Source: Alistipes sp.
Lineage (GTDB): Bacteria; Bacteroidota; Bacteroidia; Bacteroidales; Rikenellaceae
Reading direction: 5' to 3'
Assembly: GCA_031285485.1 (NCBI GenBank)
Contig: JAITWC010000158.1
Span: 1 to 10,005, forward strand
Length of the DNA stretch: 10,005 nucleotides
A program made the position numbers and the translations under genes. The notes beneath the pieces were generated by a model. It had not been told where the DNA came from and made no database searches. It worked only from the letters and a program-made list of their open reading frames with translations. Position 1 is the stretch's first letter, and every line of letters starts with the position of its first letter. This document shows positions 1 through 7,724 of the stretch, in pieces.

Positions 1-5
1 GGAAC

Positions 6-1847
6 TTAATTCACATCCATCGTCATGTCGGTCGGGAAACAGAACTCGCGCGGATAGCCCGTGCGGCTACGTTTGGCTGCGTTGCCCACTACGCCCGTCG
101 GCATGAGTTGCCGCCCAATCACGATGTCCATGGCGCGTTTCAGGAGCGGGTCTTCGGTGCTTCCCGTGACGCCCTTCCACTCCCACGTGGAGAGCCACTT
201 CATGTTGTCGCCTCGTTCCAATTCGTTCACCTCGCTGTTGGGCACCAGCCCCCAGACGTAATCGCCCTCGCCCACGTCGTTCTTGCACCGGAAAGAGAGT
301 ATCCACGCCGAGTACTCGCGGGTGGGGTCTTCCCGGTCGGGCACAGTGCGTTTCACCATTCCCCCGGCAAGGCCCTGGGTTACCTCGCCGATGACAACGA
401 GGTTTATAATGTTGTTGCCCTCCCCGTCTTCGAGACCCCTCAGCGCGTTTATAAGCAGTTCGGCGGCCCCGGCGGTGTGCCTCGATGTGAGGATGAACAC
501 CGTCTTCGGCGCGATGCCGTCGGGGTGGGCCTCGAACGTGACAGTGCGGTTGTAGGTGCTGTTGTTGAAAGTATACTCAGCAAAAGTCTTGCCAGCCACG
601 CCCTCGACGTTGCCCACGAGCAGACTGCCCATCAGTTCGGCCATCTCCACCGACCCGTGCTTGTTGTATCTTAGGTCAAGAATGACGTTTTCGAGATCCT
701 CGCCCTCGGGTCGGCCTGCGAACCTGTCGCGAAAAGTCTGTACGAGCAGGTTTCTCCATCGCGGGTCGAAGTTGTTCCATGTAAGGTAGCCGGTGTAGGT
801 CGTCTCGCCTCCTGCCGCCTCCAATCGGTCTGCGACTATCACCTGCGGAGTGCCTAACAGCGGGTTGTTTGCGTGCAGGGAGGGGGTGACGGTTCTCTCG
901 ATCCCCTCGTCGAGCAATTGACCCCCTCCTGCGGCGCGGAAAGTGAGCATTCCCAGCCGCGACGAATGACCGGGCACGGGGTGAACGAGGGTGTCGATGT
1001 ATGGTTGGAAGTGGTAGTCGAATCCGGCAATCGTCGAACTTGTCCAGTTGCCCAGCCGTGTGTCGTTGACCTCGCGGAACCAGTCGCCGCGCTTCAGCCC
1101 AGCCGTAGCCGCCGGTGAGCCGGGTTCGACATAGAGTATGCGGGCGGCGAAGATGCCGCTGAAGTCAATCATCTCGAACTCCATGCCATAGTTGAGGTTC
1201 GGAGGAGGTGAGGAGGCTGTCGCTGCTGCCGCCGCAGTGCCGGCCGGGTTGCGCTCCACCCGTGAGTAGATGAAACGGTCGTTGCCCATAGCCCACGTGC
1301 CGCCGTCCCACCCCTCGTTGCGCTTTAGATGCGACAGGTAGTTAAAGAAGAAGTCGTCGTAGAACTGGTTTGTGTCTTCGGGAACCTCCGTGGGTTCGCT
1401 GTTGAAGTACCACTCCTCGATCTCTTTGAATATTTCCTTGTTGGCCGCGGCGTCTTCGTTCTCGTGCGGCAGGGGAATCTGGTCGAGGGCAAGCTGCTCT
1501 ATCGAGACGCTTTTTTGTGCTCCGCCCGAGATGAAGGTCAGCGTGGCGGTGCGGGTGGTGGCGTCGGGGATCGTTTCGGGATCATTGGAGGCTAAGGTTA
1601 CCGTGACCTGACTTATGCCCTTGTCTCCCGAGGTCGGAGTGACAGTGTACCACGGCTCGACACCGGTGACGCTCCAGCCAACGTCGCGCGCCGTGACCCC
1701 GATGGTAACACTATGCTCATCGAAGTTGACGAGAATCTGTTCGACGGAGAGTCTGAGCGGCTCGTCGGGCGAGTTGTCGTACATGTCGTCCTTGCACGCC
1801 GTCAGTATCGCGACCAACCCTAATAAACTATGTAAATACCTTCTCAC
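6..1847 (-). CDS. BACON-PDZ-S41 peptidase-family lipoprotein, probably catalytically inactive
   Basis: Predicted 613-residue surface or periplasmic lipoprotein. I chose the GTG at 1847 because it gives a compact lipoprotein signal: two Arg, a hydrophobic stretch and a lipobox LTAC with the lipidated Cys at residue 18. An ATG 57 bp further upstream would bury this signal behind a charged extension that overlaps the end of nth. Residues about 31-120 resemble a BACON beta-sandwich, about 221-300 a PDZ domain (GSPAATAGLKRGD), and about 350-530 an S41 (C-terminal-processing protease) fold. Family knowledge: S41 enzymes use a Ser in a TASASE-like motif and a Lys in a GEKTYGK-like motif. Here the matching segments are TAGAAE (Gly460) and GEVTQGL (Leu493), and the usual DLRYNGGG loop reads DLRYNKHG. 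Both catalytic residues therefore seem lost, so a binding or scaffold role is more likely than proteolysis. The S41 family call is firm; inactivity is inferred from motif alignment by eye. Confidence 0.88.
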   Translation of the reverse strand: MRRYLHSLLGLVAILTACKDDMYDNSPDEPLRLSVEQILVNFDEHSVTIGVTARDVGWSVTGVEPWYTVTPTSGDKGISQVTVTLASNDPETIPDATTRTATLTFISGGAQKSVSIEQLALDQIPLPHENEDAAANKEIFKEIEEWYFNSEPTEVPEDTNQFYDDFFFNYLSHLKRNEGWDGGTWAMGNDRFIYSRVERNPAGTAAAAATASSPPPNLNYGMEFEMIDFSGIFAARILYVEPGSPAATAGLKRGDWFREVNDTRLGNWTSSTIAGFDYHFQPYIDTLVHPVPGHSSRLGMLTFRAAGGGQLLDEGIERTVTPSLHANNPLLGTPQVIVADRLEAAGGETTYTGYLTWNNFDPRWRNLLVQTFRDRFAGRPEGEDLENVILDLRYNKHGSVEMAELMGSLLVGNVEGVAGKTFAEYTFNNSTYNRTVTFEAHPDGIAPKTVFILTSRHTAGAAELLINALRGLEDGEGNNIINLVVIGEVTQGLAGGMVKRTVPDREDPTREYSAWILSFRCKNDVGEGDYVWGLVPNSEVNELERGDNMKWLSTWEWKGVTGSTEDPLLKRAMDIVIGRQLMPTGVVGNAAKRSRTGYPREFCFPTDMTMDVN

Positions 1848-1853
1848 GATTTG

Positions 1854-1861
1854 CAAATATA
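1854..1861 (-). promoter_or_regulatory. Possible -7 box (TAnnTTTG) for the S41 lipoprotein gene
   Basis: The minus strand reads TATATTTG, an exact match to the Bacteroidota -7 consensus, ending 6 nt before the chosen GTG start. An A-rich run lies just upstream, but no TTTG is seen at the expected -33 distance. It lies in the 25-bp gap after nth, so it could give the lipoprotein gene transcription of its own. It could also be a chance match in AT-rich DNA. Confidence 0.35.
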
Positions 1862-1872
1862 TCTTTTTTTTC

Positions 1873-2508
1873 TCACATTCCGCTTTTCTTGCACCACGGG
1901 GCAATGCCGCACTCGTTGCAGTGGGGTTTGCGGGCGGTGCAGACGTAGCGGCCGTGGAGGATTAGCCAGTGGTGGGCGCGGGGGATCAGCGGGGCGGGGA
2001 TGTTTCGGGTGAGGACGAGCTCGACGGCGAGCGGGGTTTTGTCCGTTTCCGGGGCGAGGCCAGTGCGGTGCGCGACGCGGAAAACGTGGGTGTCGACAGC
2101 CATCACCGGTTTGTCGAACAGCACCGCACCGATCACGTTGGCCGTTTTGCGTCCCACTCCCGGAAGTTTCACGAGTTCCTCGCGGTCGGAGGGAATCTCG
2201 CCGTTGTGCTGCTCGACGAGACGGCGGGCGCAGGCGGCGAGGTTGCGGGCTTTGTTGTTGGGATAGGAGATGCTTTTGATGTACGGGTAAATCTCGCCGG
2301 CCTCGACTTCGGCCATCGCTTGCGGAGTGGGGAAACGTTCGAACAGCGCGGGGGTGGTGATGTTGACCCGCTTGTCGGTGCATTGGGCGGAGAGGATCAC
2401 CGCCACCAACAGTTGCCACGGGTTTTCGAACCTCAGTTCGCTTTCCGCCACCGGTACGTTTTCCGTGAACCAGCCTATTATTTCTTCGTATCTCTGTTTT
2501 TGTGTCAT
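1873..2508 (-). CDS. nth: Endonuclease III (bifunctional DNA glycosylase/AP lyase)
   Basis: A 211-residue cytoplasmic base-excision repair enzyme that removes oxidised pyrimidines and cleaves at the abasic site; this is close to the usual family length. Visible hallmarks are the helix-hairpin-helix LPGVGRKTANV (115-125) with the catalytic Lys121, the catalytic Asp139 in VDTHVFRV, and a C-terminal [4Fe-4S] cluster motif with Cys190, 197, 200 and 206 in the classic C-x6-C-x2-C-x5-C spacing. The conserved SAQCTD segment (40-45) is also present. The gene starts 30 bp after the UvrD-type helicase stop on the same strand with no clear promoter between, so the two are probably co-transcribed as a DNA-repair pair. 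All key residues are intact. Confidence 0.97.
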   Translation of the reverse strand: MTQKQRYEEIIGWFTENVPVAESELRFENPWQLLVAVILSAQCTDKRVNITTPALFERFPTPQAMAEVEAGEIYPYIKSISYPNNKARNLAACARRLVEQHNGEIPSDREELVKLPGVGRKTANVIGAVLFDKPVMAVDTHVFRVAHRTGLAPETDKTPLAVELVLTRNIPAPLIPRAHHWLILHGRYVCTARKPHCNECGIAPWCKKSGM

Positions 2509-2538
2509 GCCTTTTCCATGCGCTATGAGGAATTCACC

Positions 2539-4896
2539 TTATATCGTTTCGAGTTTTGCAAATTTGCTCAGTAGCGTTTTCTGGCCGTGGGCCGGGTTGT
2601 CGAAGGTTACGGTTATCTTCATGTCTCCGGGACCCCCGCCCGACATCGGCTCCGAGTTATTAACGGTTCCCGGGCCGAATTTGGTGTGTGACACCCGGGT
2701 TCCGGGGGTTACCACCCCGTCCGACATTCCGGCTCCGGCTGCCCCCCCTCCTTGCAAAGGATGAGTTCCCTCGGCCGAAGGGCGAGTGAGAGGCGGTAAC
2801 TTGCGGAACCGTGAATCCGGCGCCACCGCGGTGACTTTCTGTGGGGCTGTGGGTTTACGGTGCTCCCAAAGGGATTTTTCGGAGCGACCGAAACCTCCGG
2901 TCGCTGCCTGCGCAGGTGCGTCGTCCGACAGCGTACCTTCCAGAAACCGCGCGTCGATCTCGCGAACGAACCGGCTGGGACGACGGAACGCCATCGACCC
3001 GTGGATGAACCGCATCTGCGCCATCGACATGAACGACCGCTCCCGTGCCCTCGTCAGCGCCACGTAGAACAGCCGCCGCTCCTCCTCTATCTCGCTCGAA
3101 TCTCCATCCCTCACCGACGGGAAAAGCTCCTCTTCAAGCCCCACGATAAACACGTGGCTGAACTCAAGGCCCTTTGCCGAATGGACGGTCATCAGCGTCA
3201 CCTTATCGCGTTCTTCAGGCCCGTCATCGTCCATGTCGGTCATAAGGGCGACGTTGCTTAGCCACTCTTCCAGTGTCGGGGGCACGGCCTGGTCGTCTTC
3301 GTTTGCCGCGTCGGTTTCGGCGACCATGGAGTTGAGCAGTTCCTCTATGTTTTCGAGCGCGGATACGGCCTCGGCGCTGCCGTCGGCCTTGTAACCGCCG
3401 ATGATGCCTGTGCGCGTGGCAACCTCGCGGCCAAACTCGTAGAGCGAAAGCCCGGAACGCAGCGGCGACAGCGATCCGACCAGCTCGACGAACGAACGTA
3501 TCTTCCGGTCGTCGCTCGCACAGGCCGCCGCCCAGAGCGACACCCCGCCCTCGCGAGCCGCCGCCGACAGACGCCCCAGCGTCACATCGCCGATGCCGCG
3601 GGCGGGATAGTTCACCACCCGCCTGAACGCCTCGTCGTCGAGAGGATTGACCATCAGGCGCAGATAGCCCAACAGGTCTTTGATCTCTTTGCGGTCGAAG
3701 AACGAGTGGCCGCGGTAGATTTTATAGGGGACTTCGCGTCGCCTGAGAGCTTCTTCGATGCCGCGCGAAAGGGCGTTCACGCGGTACAGCACCGCGATGT
3801 CGGCCCACGGCACCCCGCCGCGGCCCAACTGCCGTATCTCGGAGGCGACCATCTCGGCTTCCTCGCGGTCGGTGTAGGCGCGCAGCAGTTTTATTCGCTC
3901 GCCCTGCGCTCCGGCCGAGAAACACTCCTTTTTGAGTTCGCGGCTCGACGCGTTGCGGGCTATCACGGCGTTGGCGGCGTTGACGATCACCTGGGTCGAA
4001 CGGTAGTTCTGTTCGAGCTTGTAGACCCGCACGCCGGGGAAGTCGCGCCTGAAGCCGAGTATGTTCTCTATGCGCGCGCCGCGGAACGAGTAGATGCTCT
4101 GCGAGTCATCGCCCACTACGCAGATGTTGCCGTGGTGCGCGGCGAGGGCCTTGACTATTGTGTACTGGACGTGGTTGGTGTCCTGATACTCGTCGACGAG
4201 GATGTACCGGAACATTTCCCGATACTTCGCCAGCACGTCGGGGTTGTTCCTGAACAGCGCCACCATGTTGAGCAGCAGGTCGTCGAAGTCCATTGCCCCG
4301 CCCGCCCTGCACCGCGCCGTGTAGCGCCGGTATATCTCCAGGAACTGCGGCTGGCCCCTTTTGCGGTCGTCGGCGGCGAACGCGGGGTCGGCCTCGTACA
4401 CCGCCGGGGTGATGAGGTCGTTCTTGAGGCGCGAGATTTTGGAGAACACGTTGCGCGGCTTGTACTTGTCGTTGTCCCTGTCGCCGAGGCCCATCTCCTT
4501 GCAGATCGAGCGCACGAGGCTGACGCTGTCGGTGTTGTCGTAGACGGTGAACGCCGGCGGGTAGCCGATCCTTTCGGCCTCGGCGCGCAGGATGCGCAGA
4601 AAGATGGAGTGGAAGGTGCCCATGCGGACGTAACGGCTGCGCCGGCCGGTCATCGCCTCGATGCGTTCGCGCATTTCGGCGGCGGCCTTGTTGGTGAAGG
4701 TCAGGGCGAGGATCCGCCACGGTTCGACGCCCGACGATATCATGTGCGCGATGCGCGATGTGAGCACGCGGGTCTTGCCCGAGCCGGCTCCGGCGACTAT
4801 CAGCGAGGGGCCCTCGAAGTTGACGACCGCCTCCCTCTGTGCGGGATTCAAACCGGCCGTTATTGCGCTGTTGAAATCTGTTGATATCTGGTCCAT
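2539..4896 (-). CDS. uvrD: UvrD/PcrA-type superfamily 1A DNA helicase
   Basis: A 785-residue ATP-dependent 3'-5' DNA helicase expected to act in nucleotide-excision or mismatch repair and in clearing proteins from DNA. Motifs in order: Q-motif region LNPAQREAV (16-24), Walker A AGAGSGKT (35-42, Lys41), motif Ia LTFTNKAA, Walker B DEYQD (235-239), motif III GDDSQSIYSFRGA (262-274), motif IV QNYRST (296-301), and the late motifs TVHSAKGLEF and YVALTRARE. The C-terminus has a flexible linker followed by a Tudor-like end (VSHTKFGPGTV) typical of the PcrA/UvrD branch rather than RecB or Rep. I chose the ATG at 4896 because homology begins shortly after it and a full promoter sits immediately upstream. 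An in-frame ATG at 5070 would add 58 residues encoded by repeat and promoter DNA. UvrD versus PcrA naming cannot be settled from sequence alone. Confidence 0.96.
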   Translation of the reverse strand: MDQISTDFNSAITAGLNPAQREAVVNFEGPSLIVAGAGSGKTRVLTSRIAHMISSGVEPWRILALTFTNKAAAEMRERIEAMTGRRSRYVRMGTFHSIFLRILRAEAERIGYPPAFTVYDNTDSVSLVRSICKEMGLGDRDNDKYKPRNVFSKISRLKNDLITPAVYEADPAFAADDRKRGQPQFLEIYRRYTARCRAGGAMDFDDLLLNMVALFRNNPDVLAKYREMFRYILVDEYQDTNHVQYTIVKALAAHHGNICVVGDDSQSIYSFRGARIENILGFRRDFPGVRVYKLEQNYRSTQVIVNAANAVIARNASSRELKKECFSAGAQGERIKLLRAYTDREEAEMVASEIRQLGRGGVPWADIAVLYRVNALSRGIEEALRRREVPYKIYRGHSFFDRKEIKDLLGYLRLMVNPLDDEAFRRVVNYPARGIGDVTLGRLSAAAREGGVSLWAAACASDDRKIRSFVELVGSLSPLRSGLSLYEFGREVATRTGIIGGYKADGSAEAVSALENIEELLNSMVAETDAANEDDQAVPPTLEEWLSNVALMTDMDDDGPEERDKVTLMTVHSAKGLEFSHVFIVGLEEELFPSVRDGDSSEIEEERRLFYVALTRARERSFMSMAQMRFIHGSMAFRRPSRFVREIDARFLEGTLSDDAPAQAATGGFGRSEKSLWEHRKPTAPQKVTAVAPDSRFRKLPPLTRPSAEGTHPLQGGGAAGAGMSDGVVTPGTRVSHTKFGPGTVNNSEPMSGGGPGDMKITVTFDNPAHGQKTLLSKFAKLETI

Positions 4897-4902
4897 AGGC
4901 GG

Positions 4903-4934
4903 CAAATTTAGTGCAACGCTGTCGGAATCGCAAA
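4903..4934 (-). promoter_or_regulatory. Bacteroidota-type promoter for the uvrD-nth transcription unit
   Basis: On the minus strand, TTTG (4931-4934) is followed after 20 nt by TAAATTTG (4903-4910). This fits the -33 TTG / 19-21 nt / TAnnTTTG -7 pattern known from Bacteroides. Only 6 nt separate the -7 box from the ATG at 4896, so the transcript start would fall at or within a few bases of the start codon. Confidence 0.6.
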
Positions 4935-5007
4935 TATTCGGCCCGATTGCGGCCGTCGCGGTGCCATGTTTTGCGTGCACGGCCGGTTCGTCGGCCTGTT
5001 TGCCGCC

Positions 5008-5067
5008 TGCGACATCGGTCGCAACCGTGAAAACGATCGGAAACGCACTTGCGACTAATGTCGCAAC
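5008..5067 (-). repeat. Two-copy 42-bp hairpin repeat between divergent promoters
   Basis: Two palindromes, TGCGAC-atcg-GTCGCA (5008-5023) and TTGCGAC-taat-GTCGCAA (5049-5066), have centres exactly 42 bp apart. Read on the minus strand, each begins GTTGCGAC, and the spacer between them contains TTCCGATCGTTTTC. This resembles the TTCCGAGCG-T-rich spacer of the five-copy array at 8746-8933. The two sites share period, hairpin size and spacer, but the stems differ by a matched G/C exchange. No clear third copy is seen on either side. The repeat sits between the uvrD and yihY promoters, so a regulatory or protein-binding role is possible but unproven. The rest of the 239-bp intergenic region holds only the promoter boxes. 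Confidence 0.75.
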
Positions 5068-5120
5068 CACCGCGGACGCAATGTTTTTGCAATCGCGGGA
5101 GGTCGGAGCCGTTTTTTTGA

Positions 5121-5128
5121 TATCTTTG
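5121..5128 (+). promoter_or_regulatory. Possible -7 box (TAnnTTTG) for the yihY operon
   Basis: TATCTTTG matches the Bacteroidota -7 consensus exactly and follows a run of seven T. It lies 7 nt before the ATG at 5136 and 22 nt before the in-frame ATG at 5151. No TTTG is seen 19-21 nt upstream, so the -33 half is missing or degenerate. Confidence 0.45.
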
Positions 5129-5135
5129 CCGTGTT

Positions 5136-6437
5136 ATGATCGGCGGTGTCATGGATTTTTTGAGGCAGGGGGTCTGGCAGAAGGGGCCGGACGATCTGTC
5201 GGGGCGCGGTTGGTGGGCCGTGAGGCAGTTGAGGGTCATTATCTTCACGGCGCGCGGGTTCGGGCGACACGACACCGTGATCCGGTCGGCCGCGCTGTCG
5301 TTCTTCACCGTCATGTCGCTCGTGCCGATCCTCGCGCTCGTATTCGCGATCTTCAAGGGATTCAGCTCCGAGGCCGCTTTCAACACGCTGCTCTACGACA
5401 TGCTGCCGAACTACAAACCGCTCGTCGACCAGACGGTGGTCTTCATCGGCAACCTGCTGGGGCGCACCCGGGGCGGGGTGATGGCGGTGGGCGCGTTCTT
5501 CGTGTTGATCTGGGCCGTGATACAGGTGTTCGGTCAGGTCGAGGGGGCGTTCAACAACATCTGGGAGGTGAAGCGTTCGCGCTCGTTCGCGCGGCGGTTC
5601 TCGGCATACATGGCGCTGATGATCTTCGTGCCGATACTCATGCTGGCCGCCAACAGCCTTTTCGTGGGGATCCGCCGGAGAGTGGAGATGCTCACGGGCA
5701 ACCTCGGGGCGGAACTGCTGTTCTCCTTCGCGGGAGTGGTGCTGGTGGTGCTGATGTTCTCGCTCATCTATTTCGTGCTGCCCAACACATCCGTCGGGTA
5801 TCGCAACGCACTCAAGGCGGGGATCGTGGCGGGGGTCGGGTTCAGCCTGTTCCAGGTGGGTTACGTGTGGTTGCAGGGTAACCTGAGTGCGTACAATGCG
5901 ATTTACGGGACTTTCGCGGCGATACCGCTCTTTTTAATATGGATGCAGGCGAGCTGGCAGATACTTCTGTTCGGAGGCGAACTGTCGTTCGCGATGCAGA
6001 ACGTCCACGACTTCGTGGTCGAGCGGGAGGCGAAGAATTTCAGCTATGACAACCGGGTGAAGATCATGATCGCTACAATGGTGATAGTTATCCGCAAATA
6101 TGTGAACGGCGACGGGCTGTCGACTCCCGAGGAGGTGGCCGACGAGCTGGGAGTGCCGGTGCGCACGGTTCGCGACGTTGCGGGCGAGTTGGAGGAGGAC
6201 GGCATGTTGCTGTTCGTGCAGTCGGACGCTCAGGGCAAGGCCGATTCGATGGCTCCGGCGCGCGATCCGCACACCATCCGTTTCTTCGATGTGATAAACG
6301 CCGTCACGGGTCACGGCGCCGAGATGCCGCGCCTGCACGCCTCGCCGCTGATGACGCGCATCGACTCGACATACCGGAAAGTCAAGGGCGATGTGAGCCG
6401 CTCGGACGATAACATTCTGCTTACCGGCTTGATATGA
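5136..6437 (+). CDS. YihY/BrkB-family integral membrane protein with C-terminal winged helix
   Basis: A 433-residue inner-membrane protein of the YihY/virulence factor BrkB family (once mis-assigned as RNase BN); its biochemical function is not established. About six hydrophobic segments are visible, near residues 52-74, 115-132, 158-177, 195-215, 227-247 and 258-280. The family signature YGTFAAIPLFLIWMQ lies in the last of these, and RSAALSFFTVMSLVP marks the first. After the membrane part, residues about 305-365 look like a cytoplasmic winged helix-turn-helix (STPEEVADELGVPVRTVRDV), an extension I believe is common in Bacteroidota members. The start may instead be the ATG at 5151 (428 residues), which would leave a short leader after the -7 box. 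It is the first gene of a four-gene operon, and its stop overlaps the next start in ATGA. Confidence 0.92.
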   Translation: MIGGVMDFLRQGVWQKGPDDLSGRGWWAVRQLRVIIFTARGFGRHDTVIRSAALSFFTVMSLVPILALVFAIFKGFSSEAAFNTLLYDMLPNYKPLVDQTVVFIGNLLGRTRGGVMAVGAFFVLIWAVIQVFGQVEGAFNNIWEVKRSRSFARRFSAYMALMIFVPILMLAANSLFVGIRRRVEMLTGNLGAELLFSFAGVVLVVLMFSLIYFVLPNTSVGYRNALKAGIVAGVGFSLFQVGYVWLQGNLSAYNAIYGTFAAIPLFLIWMQASWQILLFGGELSFAMQNVHDFVVEREAKNFSYDNRVKIMIATMVIVIRKYVNGDGLSTPEEVADELGVPVRTVRDVAGELEEDGMLLFVQSDAQGKADSMAPARDPHTIRFFDVINAVTGHGAEMPRLHASPLMTRIDSTYRKVKGDVSRSDDNILLTGLI

Positions 6438-7219
6438 GCCGCAACGGCGGCAGCGAATTATTTATGCATACGCTTCGAATAGTCATAATTGGGAATGGAT
6501 CTGTGGCCGAGGGGCTTGCGCGGGAGTTCGGCGAGGCCGGGGTCGGTGGCGACGCGTGGCTTGTTCAGCAGTGGGCGAGGAAGACGCACTCGCCGGAGGA
6601 GTTGGCGGAGGCCGACCTCTATGTTTTGGCCGTGAGCGACGGCGCAGTGGGCGAGGTGTCGGGGACGTTGCCGTTCGCGGCGGGGAGTGTGGTGGCCCAC
6701 ACCGCGGGTTGTGTGCCGCTGGAGGGGATTTCGTCGCGGATCGTTCACCGGGCGGTGTTGTATCCTTTGCAGAGTTTTACGCGGGGCAGGCGGCAGGCGG
6801 ATTTTCGCCGTACCCCGTTTTTCATAGAGGGGGCCACTCCGCATGCGTTGTCCACCGTGCGCCGGGCCGCCGGGACGATATCCGACAGCGTGGCGGAGAT
6901 GTCGTCGGAAAGGCGGGCGCGGATCCACCTCGCCGGGGCGTTCGCCAACAACTTCTCGAACGCCATGCTGTCGCTGGCCGGGCAGATAGCCTCCGATGCC
7001 GGCGAAACGTTCGACGCACTGAGGCCCATCGTAGCCGAGACATTCGCAAAGGCGCTCGACATGCCCTCGCCGGAAGATGCCCAGACCGGAGCCGCGCAAA
7101 GGGGCGACCGAACGATCCAGGCACGGCACCTGGAGATATTGGCCGAAACCCACCCCGAACTAATCACGATGTACAAAGAGATCAGCGATCGGATATGGAG
7201 AATTTCAAAGAGAAACTGA
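6434..7219 (+). CDS. Rossmann-fold/DUF2520 protein (putative NAD(P)-dependent oxidoreductase)
   Basis: A 261-residue cytoplasmic protein. The N-terminal half is a dinucleotide-binding Rossmann fold: strand RIVIIGNGSVAEGLA with the Gly-rich loop at about residues 20-25, then YVLAVSDGAV, as in ProC- or ketopantoate-reductase-like proteins. The C-terminal half (about 130-255) matches the helical DUF2520 domain, with HLAGAFANNFSNAMLSLA as its most recognisable segment. Substrate and pathway are unknown. The start at 6434 overlaps the yihY stop by 4 bp, favouring translational coupling; an internal ATG at 6464 directly before the Rossmann strand is an alternative. Its 3' end overlaps kdsC by 25 bp. 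No disrupted residues are apparent. Confidence 0.88.
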   Translation: MSRNGGSELFMHTLRIVIIGNGSVAEGLAREFGEAGVGGDAWLVQQWARKTHSPEELAEADLYVLAVSDGAVGEVSGTLPFAAGSVVAHTAGCVPLEGISSRIVHRAVLYPLQSFTRGRRQADFRRTPFFIEGATPHALSTVRRAAGTISDSVAEMSSERRARIHLAGAFANNFSNAMLSLAGQIASDAGETFDALRPIVAETFAKALDMPSPEDAQTGAAQRGDRTIQARHLEILAETHPELITMYKEISDRIWRISKRN

Positions 7220-7722
7220 CGCGGGTGTCGGCCTTCGTCTTCGACGTCGACGGGGTTTTCACCGAGGGGGGCATAGTGCCGCTGCCCGACGACGACTTCC
7301 TGCGCACATACTACGCCCGCGACGGTTACGCCGTCACCTATGCGATTTCGGAGGGCTACCGCATATACATCATCACAGGCGGAAGGGGCCGGCTGCTGCG
7401 CGACCGGTTCGAGAAGCTGAAGGTGAGCGGGTTCTTCCCCAACGTGGGCGACAAGTGCGCCGTGCTGCGCGGGTTGGCGGACAGTGAGGGGCTCGATCTC
7501 GCCACGACCGTCTACATGGGCGACGACATTCCCGACCTCGGGGTGATGGGCATGGTGGGGATCCCCGTTTGTCCGGCCGACGCGGCGCACGAGATCGTCG
7601 GGGCGAGCGCCTACGTTTCGCAGTACGCCGGGGGCCGCGGCTGCGTGCGCGACATAATCGAACAGGTGCTCCGGGCCCAGGGACGGTGGATGCGCCACAC
7701 CATAGGAATGCACACGGTTTGA
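7195..7722 (+). CDS. kdsC: KdsC-type HAD phosphatase (3-deoxy-D-manno-octulosonate 8-phosphate phosphatase)
   Basis: A 175-residue cap-less HAD phosphatase, the usual KdsC size, predicted to release phosphate from KDO 8-phosphate in the cytoplasm on the route to lipopolysaccharide inner core. HAD motifs are complete: DVDGVFTEG with nucleophile Asp17 and Asp19, IITGG with Thr61, Lys87 in the GDKCAVL segment, and the metal-binding GDDIPD with Asp110, 111 and 114. The C-terminal segment GGRGCVRDIIEQVLRAQGRW is characteristic of KdsC rather than general HAD enzymes. The start ATG at 7195 lies inside the end of the DUF2520 gene (25-bp overlap), and the stop is 2 bp before the DUF4435 gene, so it is embedded in the operon. 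A closely related sugar-phosphate phosphatase remains a lesser possibility. Confidence 0.9.
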   Translation: MENFKEKLTRVSAFVFDVDGVFTEGGIVPLPDDDFLRTYYARDGYAVTYAISEGYRIYIITGGRGRLLRDRFEKLKVSGFFPNVGDKCAVLRGLADSEGLDLATTVYMGDDIPDLGVMGMVGIPVCPADAAHEIVGASAYVSQYAGGRGCVRDIIEQVLRAQGRWMRHTIGMHTV

Positions 7723-7724
7723 CG

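Noticed and set aside
1854..1884. Terminator after nth from the A/T-rich run
   Set aside because: The T-run on the plus strand is an A-run in the direction of nth transcription, and no GC stem precedes it.
3706..4884. Long plus-strand open frame opposite the helicase
   Set aside because: It is the antisense shadow of conserved helicase motifs in GC-rich DNA; no domain recognised.
4897..5070. 58-residue N-terminal extension of the helicase from an ATG at 5070
   Set aside because: It is encoded by the hairpin repeat and the promoter region, shows no helicase homology, and the canonical N-terminus follows the ATG at 4896.
4661..5881. Plus-strand open frame crossing the uvrD-yihY divergent region
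   Set aside because: It runs through the antisense of uvrD, the intergenic repeat and a wrong frame of yihY; the YihY membrane segments lie in another frame.
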